Below are positions 1 through 5,263 of a stretch of 6,173 bases of DNA, one piece after another. The translations under genes were made by a program, and so were the position numbers. The stretch comes from Candidatus Avacholeplasma faecigallinarum. GTDB taxonomy: Bacteria > Bacillota_I > Bacilli_A > Acholeplasmatales > Anaeroplasmataceae. How positions within the stretch are numbered: the first letter of the stretch is position 1; every line of letters begins with the position of its first letter. The DNA lies in assembly GCA_018715825.1 (NCBI GenBank), contig DVKU01000081.1:1-6173 (forward strand), in the 5' to 3' direction. The notes under the pieces are model-generated. The model saw nothing but the letters and a program-made list of their open reading frames with translations, was not told where the DNA came from and did not search any database.

Positions 1-1
1 T

Positions 2-130
2 GGATATACTCCTCATTTGAAACTAGTGCATTTTAAGTCAAATGATTTATCATTAGTTGGTAAAACTGTAAAGGTTAAGGTAACTGAGGCTAAAACTTGG
101 TTTATGATTGGTGAGCTTTGTGAACAATAG
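2..130 (+). CDS. miaB: MiaB, C-terminal end (tRNA A37 methylthiotransferase), partial
   Basis: Only the last 42 residues are in the window; the gene starts upstream. The reading frame from base 2 gives [12 protein letters not shown], then [21 protein letters not shown], and stops at TAG 128-130. This matches the TRAM RNA-binding domain that ends MiaB, the radical-SAM [4Fe-4S] enzyme that adds a methylthio group to i6A37 of tRNAs reading UNN codons. The N-terminal and radical-SAM domains are not visible. The assignment rests on the TRAM pattern (VGKxVKVKVTxAKTW...GEL) and on the next gene: in Bacillus, miaB (ymcB) is directly followed by ymcA, a YlbF-family gene, as here. Another methylthiotransferase such as MtaB is possible but less likely given this neighbour. 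Confidence 0.85.
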   Translation, partial: GYTPHLKLVHFKSNDLSLVGKTVKVKVTEAKTWFMIGELCEQ

Positions 131-452
131 AATAAGTCACATATTAAAATATTTTAAAGATACCCCAGAAGTACAAAGAATTAAGGAATTAGAACCCTAT
201 ATTGATAATAATAAAAAAATAAATGAGCTTTTTTCATTATTAAAAGATAAGCAAAAAGAATTAGTTAGGGCTCAAAATGGTAATGATATTTGTGATTTAA
301 AAAAAATAAAGCAAGAGTATAATGGCATAAAGCAAAAGCTTTTAGATTTGCCTTTTTTAGAGGAATATCTTGAGCTTGTTGATTATGAGCATAATATTTT
401 ACAGCAATTAGCATCTGAAATTGAAATAGAACTTCAAAAGAGCTTAAAATAG
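120..452 (+). CDS. YlbF/YmcA (Com_YlbF) family protein
   Basis: A 110-residue, mostly helical, highly charged protein. The pattern is typical of the YlbF/YmcA family: an N-terminal helix with [11 protein letters not shown] (about residues 15-25), a coiled-coil-like Lys/Glu-rich middle with [13 protein letters not shown] (37-49), then [11 protein letters not shown] and a final amphipathic helix. In Bacillus, YmcA, YlbF and YaaT form the Ric complex, which works with RNase Y in mRNA maturation and affects competence and biofilm formation. That role is family knowledge and is not shown here. I prefer GTG at 120 because GGTGAG (110-115) precedes it at good spacing; TTG 108 and GTG 111 are in-frame alternatives. 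From GTG 120 the gene overlaps miaB by 11 bases. It is shorter than the Bacillus proteins (about 145 residues) and has a single Cys (C58), so it may lack the Fe-S ligands reported for the Ric complex. The position after miaB favours ymcA over ylbF. Confidence 0.8.
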   Translation: MNNRISHILKYFKDTPEVQRIKELEPYIDNNKKINELFSLLKDKQKELVRAQNGNDICDLKKIKQEYNGIKQKLLDLPFLEEYLELVDYEHNILQQLASEIEIELQKSLK

Positions 453-462
453 CTCTTTTTTT
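436..462 (+). terminator. Intrinsic terminator of the miaB-YlbF unit
   Basis: A perfect 9-bp inverted repeat (AAAAGAGCT at 436-444, AGCTCTTTT at 451-459) encloses a 6-base loop and runs into a T tract ending at 462. The stop codon TAG (450-452) lies in the loop and right arm, so the hairpin overlaps the end of the coding region. The next promoter's -35 box begins only 4 bases after the T tract. Confidence 0.85.
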
Positions 463-465
463 ATC

Positions 466-495
466 TTGACATTATACCACATAGGGGTATATAAT
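466..495 (+). promoter_or_regulatory. Promoter of csoR-copA
   Basis: A consensus -35 box TTGACA (466-471) and a consensus -10 box TATAAT (490-495) are separated by 18 bases. The -10 box lies 18 bases upstream of the csoR ATG. The promoter sits directly after the preceding terminator, which makes csoR-copA an independent unit. The spacer is filled by a CsoR-type operator, so repression by blocking RNA polymerase is expected. Confidence 0.85.
474..490 (+). promoter_or_regulatory. CsoR-type copper operator
   Basis: ATACCACATAGGGGTAT is an imperfect dyad with ATACC/GGTAT ends and a C/G-rich centre. It resembles the GC-tract operators bound by CsoR upstream of copZA in Bacillus. It lies between the -35 and -10 boxes and directly upstream of a csoR gene. 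Binding has not been shown; the call rests on sequence resemblance and position. Confidence 0.75.
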
Positions 496-501
496 TCAGA
501 T

Positions 502-506
502 GGAGG
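502..506 (+). promoter_or_regulatory. Ribosome binding site deciding the csoR start
   Basis: GGAGG sits 7 bases before ATG 514. It fixes the start there and excludes the longer reading frame that opens at TTG 466, which would begin inside the -35 box. Confidence 0.85.
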
Positions 507-513
507 CGATATA

Positions 514-813
514 ATGGACGGATGTTGCTTAAATAGTGGTAAGGTTAAAATTAGAAGTAAAGAAGAAAAGAAAAATCTAGACGTAAGAATAAACAAAATT
601 ATTGGTCAATTAAATGGGGTAAAGGCTATGATTGATGAAAATAGGTATTGTGATGATGTTCTAATCCAGCTTTCAGCTATAGATAAATCGATTAAAAGCC
701 TAGCTAATATTATTTTAGAAAATCATATGCATACCTGTGTTATCGATGAAATCAAAAAGGACAATTACGAGGTTGTAGATGAGATTATAAAATTATTTAA
801 GAGGTTTCAATAA
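514..813 (+). CDS. csoR: CsoR copper-sensing transcriptional repressor
   Basis: A 99-residue all-helical protein of the CsoR/RcnR (DUF156) family. These tetrameric repressors leave DNA when Cu(I) binds. Family landmarks are RINKIIGQLNGVKAMIDENRYC (residues 25-46), then VLIQLSAIDKSIKSLANIILENHMHTC. The Cu(I) ligand set Cys-His-Cys is present as C46, H71 and C75 with the typical HxxxC spacing. This points to copper rather than Ni/Co (RcnR), formaldehyde (FrmR) or persulfide (CstR) sensing. The N-terminus carries an extra CC pair (C4-C5) whose role is unknown. The start at ATG 514 is set by GGAGG and by the promoter position. The stop codon TAA overlaps the copA ATG by one base (TAATG), so translation is coupled. 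The dyad in its own promoter implies autoregulation. Confidence 0.93.
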   Translation: MDGCCLNSGKVKIRSKEEKKNLDVRINKIIGQLNGVKAMIDENRYCDDVLIQLSAIDKSIKSLANIILENHMHTCVIDEIKKDNYEVVDEIIKLFKRFQ

Positions 814-3293
814 TGAAGGAAAAATTTAAGGTTGAAGGAATGACCTGTGCTAGTTGTCAAAGTCATGTTCAAAAGGCTGTTGAGAAGTTAGACGGCGTCA
901 AAGATGTTAATGTTAACTTATTGACTAATTCTATGGAGGTTGATTTTGATGATAGTATTTGTTCAATTGATAAAATAGAGCAAAGCGTATCATCAAGTGG
1001 CTATAAGGCTATAGCCTCAAGTGGAAAACAACAAATTACTGCCACAAAAGATTATAGCTTAGCTAAGCTAATAGCTAGTTTTATTTTATTAATTATTCTT
1101 ATGTATATTTCGATGGGGCATATGGTAGGTTTACCATTACCTAGCTTTTTAGGTGGTTATGAGGGAGCTATTGCCTTTGCTTTTACGCAATTTTTAATAA
1201 CCATAGTGATTGTCTATATTTATAGGAATTATTATATATCAGGCTTTAAAAAATTATGGAAGCTAAGTCCTAATATGGATTCTTTAATTGCTTTAGGCTC
1301 TTTAGCTTCACTTGTATATGGTATTTTTGCCATATATAGAATCGCCATGGCAGTATCACATCAAGATGTAGATGTTGTTTTAGAATATAGACATAATTTA
1401 TATTTTGAATCAGCTGCAATGATATTAACATTAGTAAGTCTTGGTAAATATTTAGAGGGATTATCTAAAAAAAGAACTACTAATGCTATAACAAAGCTTA
1501 TGGATTTAAGGCCTAAAATGGCAACAATATTAAAAAATAACGAAGAAATTACAGTTAATGCCACAGATATTAAAGAGCATGATATACTTGTAATAAAAAA
1601 AGGTGAGCAGGTAGCTGTAGATGGTATTGTTGTTGAAGGTAAAGCCTCTATTGATCAGTCGAATATAACAGGAGAAAGTATGCCTGTTTATAAAAAGCCT
1701 GGTGATGGTGTCTTTTCATCCACAATCTTAACTAGTGGATATTTAAAGGTTGAAGCCTTAAAGGTTGGTGACGATACCTCAATTAATACAATTATCCATT
1801 TAGTCGAGGAGGCTGGTAATTCTAAAGCACCAATTTCTAAACTCGTAGATAAAGTTTCATTATATTTTGTTCCTACTATTATAGGTATAGCTATAATTAC
1901 TTTTATAGCTTTTATGATTGGCTATAGGTCATTTGAAATGGCATTTAATTTTGCAATTTCAGTTTTAGTTATTGCTTGCCCATGTGCCTTAGGATTAGCA
2001 ACTCCAGTAGCAATTATGGTTGGTACAGGCAAGGGAGCTTCCAATGGACTTTTAATTAAGAATGCTGAAATTTTAGAAAAAGCTCACAATATTAAAACTG
2101 TTGTTCTTGATAAAACAGGTACAATTACCAAAGGAAAGCCTAATGTTACCGATTTGATTGTTCTTGATGAAAGTTTTGATTATAATTCTATTTTATACTC
2201 CTTAGAAAATCAAAGTGAACATCCTTTAGCTAATGCTATAATTGAATATTTGCGTGATAAAAAATATAATTTGCTGCAAGTAGATGAATTTACTTCGTTA
2301 GATGGCAAAGGAATTAAGGGTATCATAAAAAATGAAACCTATTATGTAGGTAATTATCGTTTAGCTTGTGATATCGGACTTCATTCGGATGAATTAAAAA
2401 CTCAAATAGAAAGCTTATCTAAAGCCTCAAAAACAGTGTTAATTTTAATGACTAATAGCAAAGCTATTGCCATATTAGCCATCAAAGATGAGGTTAAAGA
2501 GAATTCCTATGAGGCTATTAAGATGTTGAAGCATAAAGGAATAGATGTAATTATGTTGACAGGTGATTCTAAAACAACAGCTGAGGTTATAGCTTCTGAG
2601 GTGGGAATTGATAAGGTTATTAGTGAGGTATATCCAACTGATAAGGCTAGAGTTATTAATTCTTTGAAAACTGATAAAAAGCATCTTGTGGCAATGGTAG
2701 GAGACGGCGTTAATGATGCCTTAGCATTAACTAGTGCCGATTTAGGTATTGCAATCGGTGGTGGAAGCGATATTGCCCTTGATTCTAGCGATATAGTTTT
2801 ACTAAAGAATGATTTAATTGATGTTTTAAATGTTATAAGCTTAAGTAAAAGAATTTTAAATACAATAAAAGGTAATTTGTTTTGGGCATTTTTCTACAAC
2901 TGTATAGGTGTGGTTTTAGCCTGTGGAATTTTTTATTCAAGCTTTGGTATTAAACTAAATCCAATGATAGCTTCATTAGCTATGAGCTTTTCTAGCGTAT
3001 TTGTAGTATTAAATGCTTTAACTATCAATTTTTACAAACCATATAAAATAAAAACAAAAGAACAAAAGAAAGTGGAGGAAATTAAAATGAAAAAAATTGT
3101 TATTAATGTTGATGGAATGATGTGTAATCATTGTAAATCTCATGTAGAGGGAGCATGCTTAAAGGTTGAAGGTGTAAAAAGTGCTGTAGCATCTTTAGAA
3201 AATAAAAATGTTGTTGTAGAATGTGATGATAATACTTCAGTTGATTCTTTAATTTCGGCTATTAAAGAAAGTGGCTATGAAGCTAAATTATAA
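813..3293 (+). CDS. copA: CopA, Cu(I)-exporting P1B-type ATPase with N-terminal HMA and C-terminal CopZ-like domain
   Basis: An 826-residue membrane pump that exports cytosolic Cu(I) using ATP. Domains in order: an N-terminal HMA metal-binding domain with GMTCASC (9-15); four membrane helices within about 81-213; the actuator domain with TGES (286-289); two further helices (about 350-400), including the CPC ion site (389-391); the phosphorylation motif DKTGT (D433); the HP motif (H470-P471); the hinge GDGVND (630-635); and two last helices (about 688-738) carrying YN (695-696) and MSFSS (724-728). CPC plus YN plus MxxSS is the Cu(I) subgroup signature. After a Lys/Glu-rich linker (about 744-758) comes a second HMA domain (759-826) with GMMCNHC, closer to CopZ chaperones than to the N-terminal CASC domain. 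Start ATG 813 overlaps the csoR stop; GAGG (801-804) is its ribosome binding site. CopA proteins without this tail are commonly about 740-800 residues. Regulation is through CsoR. Confidence 0.95.
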   Translation: MKEKFKVEGMTCASCQSHVQKAVEKLDGVKDVNVNLLTNSMEVDFDDSICSIDKIEQSVSSSGYKAIASSGKQQITATKDYSLAKLIASFILLIILMYISMGHMVGLPLPSFLGGYEGAIAFAFTQFLITIVIVYIYRNYYISGFKKLWKLSPNMDSLIALGSLASLVYGIFAIYRIAMAVSHQDVDVVLEYRHNLYFESAAMILTLVSLGKYLEGLSKKRTTNAITKLMDLRPKMATILKNNEEITVNATDIKEHDILVIKKGEQVAVDGIVVEGKASIDQSNITGESMPVYKKPGDGVFSSTILTSGYLKVEALKVGDDTSINTIIHLVEEAGNSKAPISKLVDKVSLYFVPTIIGIAIITFIAFMIGYRSFEMAFNFAISVLVIACPCALGLATPVAIMVGTGKGASNGLLIKNAEILEKAHNIKTVVLDKTGTITKGKPNVTDLIVLDESFDYNSILYSLENQSEHPLANAIIEYLRDKKYNLLQVDEFTSLDGKGIKGIIKNETYYVGNYRLACDIGLHSDELKTQIESLSKASKTVLILMTNSKAIAILAIKDEVKENSYEAIKMLKHKGIDVIMLTGDSKTTAEVIASEVGIDKVISEVYPTDKARVINSLKTDKKHLVAMVGDGVNDALALTSADLGIAIGGGSDIALDSSDIVLLKNDLIDVLNVISLSKRILNTIKGNLFWAFFYNCIGVVLACGIFYSSFGIKLNPMIASLAMSFSSVFVVLNALTINFYKPYKIKTKEQKKVEEIKMKKIVINVDGMMCNHCKSHVEGACLKVEGVKSAVASLENKNVVVECDDNTSVDSLISAIKESGYEAKL
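3074..3078 (+). promoter_or_regulatory. Internal ribosome binding site before the CopZ-like domain
   Basis: GGAGG lies inside the copA reading frame (codons for V-E-E), 8 bases before the in-frame ATG at 3087. The motif and spacing are as good as those of csoR. It sits in a low-complexity linker exactly at the domain boundary, where the protein sequence itself is under weak constraint. Confidence 0.55.
3087..3293 (+). CDS. copZ: Possible free CopZ copper chaperone made by internal initiation in copA
   Basis: ATG 3087 is codon 759 of copA and opens a 68-residue protein that is exactly one HMA domain. It begins MKKIVINVDGMMCNHC and ends in KESGYEAKL, the usual end of the ferredoxin-like fold. 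The GMxCxHC metal loop (C13 and C16 of the short product) is like that of CopZ proteins, which are about 69 residues and hand Cu(I) to CopA. The strong ribosome binding site at 3074-3078 suggests translation of a free chaperone in addition to the fused copy. No separate copZ gene is visible in this operon. The domain identity is clear; independent translation is inferred. The alternative is that it acts only as the C-terminal domain of CopA and the site is leftover from a recent copA-copZ fusion. Confidence 0.5.
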   Translation: MKKIVINVDGMMCNHCKSHVEGACLKVEGVKSAVASLENKNVVVECDDNTSVDSLISAIKESGYEAKL

Positions 3294-3301
3294 TTACTTA
3301 C

Positions 3302-3330
3302 GGGTGTATCAATTTGATACATCCTTTTTT
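3302..3330 (+). terminator. Intrinsic terminator of csoR-copA
   Basis: A 10-bp stem (3302-3311 with 3315-3324, one G-U pair) has a 3-base loop and is followed by six T residues (3325-3330). It begins 8 bases after the copA stop codon and closes the copper operon. Confidence 0.85.
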
Positions 3331-3373
3331 ATCCTAAAAGTTAGATATTACCTATTATATAAGTTTGAAAATA

Positions 3374-3388
3374 TGGTATTATAAATAC
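3374..3388 (+). promoter_or_regulatory. Probable extended -10 promoter of the Fe-S unit, with overlapping dyad
   Basis: TGG followed by TATTAT (3374-3382) makes an extended -10 element about 23 bases before the ATG at 3406. No good -35 box stands at the right distance, as is common for extended -10 promoters. A perfect dyad GTATT-ATA-AATAC (3376-3388) covers the -10 box and could be an operator, but in such A/T-rich DNA it may be chance. The preceding terminator makes a promoter in this gap necessary. Confidence 0.5.
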
Positions 3389-3405
3389 GTGAAAGGAAAG
3401 ATATA

Positions 3406-4035
3406 ATGATAAGAAAAATTGTTGAAATTAATGAAGAAAAATGCATTGGATGTGGATTATGTGCAACCGCATGCCATGAGGGTGCTATCCAAATGGTAAA
3501 TGGTAAGGCCAAGTTAATAATGGATGATTATTGTGATGGATTAGGTGATTGTTTGCCGCATTGTCCTGTTGATGCTATAAAAATAGTAAAAAGAGAAGCT
3601 AATGATTATGATGAACAAAAGGTAGCTATGCATATGGCAACTCACTTAAAAAGTGAAAATACCAAATCACTATTAGGCCAATGGCCTTGCCAAATTAAAC
3701 TGGTTCCTATTAAGGCTGATTATTTTGATAAAGCACATTTACTAATAGCTGCTGATTGTACTGCCTATGCTTATAATAATTTTCATAATGAATTTATGAA
3801 TAAAAGAATTACCTTGATAGGTTGTCCAAAATTAGATAATGTTGATTATAGTGAAAAGCTAACTCAAATAATTAATAACAATGATATTAAAAGTATCACT
3901 ATTGTTAGGATGGAGGTTCCTTGCTGTAAAGGATTAGAATTGTGCGTTAAAAGGGCTATAGATAATTCTTTAAAGGATATTCCTTTTTCAGTTAGGATTA
4001 TTTCAATAAAGGGTAGTATCAAGCAATGTTATTAG
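3406..4035 (+). CDS. Ferredoxin-like Fe-S protein with Cys-rich C-terminal domain, function unknown
   Basis: A 209-residue soluble protein. Residues 8-60 form a ferredoxin-like dicluster domain. Motif 1 is C13-x2-C16-x2-C19-x3-C23. Motif 2 is C43-DGLGD-C49-x3-C53-P, which lacks the usual second Cys (L46 stands there), so one cluster may be [3Fe-4S] or use another ligand. Residues about 88-209 are a separate domain with GQWPCQIKLVP, LLIAADCTAYAYNNFH, LIGCPKLD and MEVPCCKGLELC; its seven Cys (95, 118, 140, 173, 174, 180, 208) may bind another metal centre. I recall similar 4Fe-4S binding proteins in anaerobic Firmicutes without a settled function; electron transfer is a reasonable guess. ATG 3406 follows AGGA (3394-3397). 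Its 3' end overlaps the next gene by 10 bases, so the two are translationally linked. Confidence 0.8.
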   Translation: MIRKIVEINEEKCIGCGLCATACHEGAIQMVNGKAKLIMDDYCDGLGDCLPHCPVDAIKIVKREANDYDEQKVAMHMATHLKSENTKSLLGQWPCQIKLVPIKADYFDKAHLLIAADCTAYAYNNFHNEFMNKRITLIGCPKLDNVDYSEKLTQIINNNDIKSITIVRMEVPCCKGLELCVKRAIDNSLKDIPFSVRIISIKGSIKQCY

Positions 4036-4391
4036 AGGAATGGGAAAACAAGCTCTTAGCAGTATTAATAGGCTTAGTAAATGGATTAGAGGCAGAAAAC
4101 AAATATTACCTAGCTGAAAAGGAAATTAGAGAATCTTTAGATTTTTTAAAAAATAAAGTTGATGATAATAATATTATTGATAAATTAAGACGTAAAAAAG
4201 AAGAGTTATTAAAGGATTGCCTTACGTGTAGCTGTCCTTGTGGAAGAAGCTTTGATTATTATTTAAATGCTATAAAGGATCCTAATGAAAAAGAAGACAA
4301 GATTAATAGCTATAAGGAATTTCTAAAAAATTTAAATAAAAATACTACAATAGATCAAATTGTTTATAATATTTGTAAATTAACATGGTAG
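4026..4391 (+). CDS. Small helical Cys-rich protein (CxxCxCPCGR), function unknown
   Basis: A 121-residue protein that I do not recognise as a named family. Residues 1-63 are predicted helical and highly charged. Then comes DCLTCSCPCGRSFDYYL, with four clustered Cys (C65, C68, C70, C72), followed by another charged helical stretch and one late Cys (C117). The compact Cys cluster next to an Fe-S gene suggests metal or Fe-S binding. There is no signal peptide or membrane segment. It starts inside the end of the preceding gene (10-base overlap, different frame). Its ribosome binding site, AAAGGG at 4008-4013, is 12 bases away, slightly long, so coupling to the upstream gene is likely. glpK follows after 20 bases. 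Codon use is like that of its neighbours, and the length and Cys pattern argue for a real gene rather than a chance frame. Confidence 0.7.
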   Translation: MLLEEWENKLLAVLIGLVNGLEAENKYYLAEKEIRESLDFLKNKVDDNNIIDKLRRKKEELLKDCLTCSCPCGRSFDYYLNAIKDPNEKEDKINSYKEFLKNLNKNTTIDQIVYNICKLTW

Positions 4392-4394
4392 AAA

Positions 4395-4402
4395 AAGGGG
4401 AG
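4395..4402 (+). promoter_or_regulatory. glpK ribosome binding site
   Basis: AAGGGGAG ends 9 bases before ATG 4412 and supports that start. The glpK gene has no room for its own promoter in the 20-base gap, so it should be transcribed with the two genes upstream unless a promoter lies inside them. Confidence 0.65.
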
Positions 4403-4411
4403 ATTGGGTGA

Positions 4412-5263
4412 ATGAAGTATGCGCTAATTATTGATCAGGGTACTACCTCAACAAGAGTAATTATTTTTGATCAACGAGGTAATATAATTTTTAAGCTAAT
4501 GAAAGAGTTTAAACAATTTTATCCTTATGAAGGCTATATTTTGCATGATGCAGAAATGATATATAATGATGTTGTTGAGCTAGTTTCAATGGCACTAACT
4601 GAAGTAAATATTGATTATAGTGATATTATAGGTGTTGGAATTACTAATCAAAGAGAAACTACAGTTGTTTGGGACAAAATAACAAATAAACCAATTTATT
4701 ATGCAATAGTTTGGCAATCAAATCAAAGTAAAAAAATTTGTGATGATTTGATTGCTAATGGCTATGAAGAATTAATTTATGATAAAACAGGATTGGTTCT
4801 TAATCCTTATTTCAGTGCTTCAAAAATAAAATGGATATTAGATAATGTCGATAACGCTAAAGAATTAATGGCTGAAAAAAGGTTGCTTTTTGGTACTATT
4901 GATTCATATTTGACTTATCGTTTGACAGGAGGTATTCATGTTACAGATTATACAAATGCCTCTAGAACGATGCTATTTAATATTCATACCTTATCATGGG
5001 ATGATGATTTACTTCAATTATTTAAAATTGATAAATCAATGCTACCAAAGGTTGTATCGTCAAATGCTATTGTTGGTGGTATTTGTGAGCCTAAAATAAA
5101 AAATATTTGTAATTTGGAAATTTGTGCTATAGTTGGTGATCAGCATGCTTCCTTAATAGGACATACATGCTTTTGTGAAGGAGATGTAAAAATCACCTAT
5201 GGAACAGGAAGCTTTATGCTGTTAAACACCAAGGATAAGGCAATTAAATCAAATAATGGCTAG
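4412..5263 (+). CDS. glpK: Glycerol kinase, N-terminal fragment (283 residues)
   Basis: This is the first FGGY lobe plus the start of the second. Visible motifs are DQGTTSTR (8-15, phosphate loop), ITNQRETT (77-84), YTNASRTMLFNIHTL (180-194), VGDQ with the catalytic Asp (D243) and TYGTG (262-266). The six glycerol ligands of E. coli GlpK (R83, E84, W103, Y135, D245, F270) map to R81, E82, W101, Y133, D243 and F268. Two local oddities are WQSNQSKK (101-108), where homologues usually have WQ-x-R-x-T, and the stretch before VGDQ (about 222-240). That stretch lacks the YHF-type His segment that HPr phosphorylates in many Firmicutes GlpK proteins. The fragment lacks most of the ATP-binding lobe. 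Confidence 0.8.
   Translation: MKYALIIDQGTTSTRVIIFDQRGNIIFKLMKEFKQFYPYEGYILHDAEMIYNDVVELVSMALTEVNIDYSDIIGVGITNQRETTVVWDKITNKPIYYAIVWQSNQSKKICDDLIANGYEELIYDKTGLVLNPYFSASKIKWILDNVDNAKELMAEKRLLFGTIDSYLTYRLTGGIHVTDYTNASRTMLFNIHTLSWDDDLLQLFKIDKSMLPKVVSSNAIVGGICEPKIKNICNLEICAIVGDQHASLIGHTCFCEGDVKITYGTGSFMLLNTKDKAIKSNNG

Noticed and set aside
466..513. Longer CsoR starting at TTG 466
   Set aside because: The extra 16 codons cover the -35 box, operator and -10 box of the promoter, and ATG 514 has a GGAGG site.
1055..1070. 16-bp perfect palindrome (TAGCTTAGCTAAGCTA) in copA
   Set aside because: It encodes part of the first membrane-helix region (YSLAKLIA) and consists of repeated AGCT-type words; chance in A/T-rich coding DNA is the simplest explanation.
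1361..1564. Minus-strand 67-codon frame inside copA
   Set aside because: It lies wholly within the strongly supported copA coding region, has no recognisable domain and is a shadow frame.
2475..2684. Minus-strand 69-codon frame inside copA
   Set aside because: It is antisense to the conserved ATPase nucleotide-binding domain, with Ile/Ser/Asn-rich composition typical of a shadow frame.
3406..4391. Fe-S gene pair as hydroxylamine reductase (Hcp) or carbon-monoxide dehydrogenase parts
   Set aside because: Both proteins are far too short and lack the N-terminal cluster motif and hybrid-cluster ligand pattern of those enzymes.
5261..5263. TAG in glpK as pyrrolysine or a reassigned sense codon
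   Set aside because: The homologous residue is Leu, and TAG clearly ends five other genes here, including miaB and the YlbF-family gene at their expected termini.
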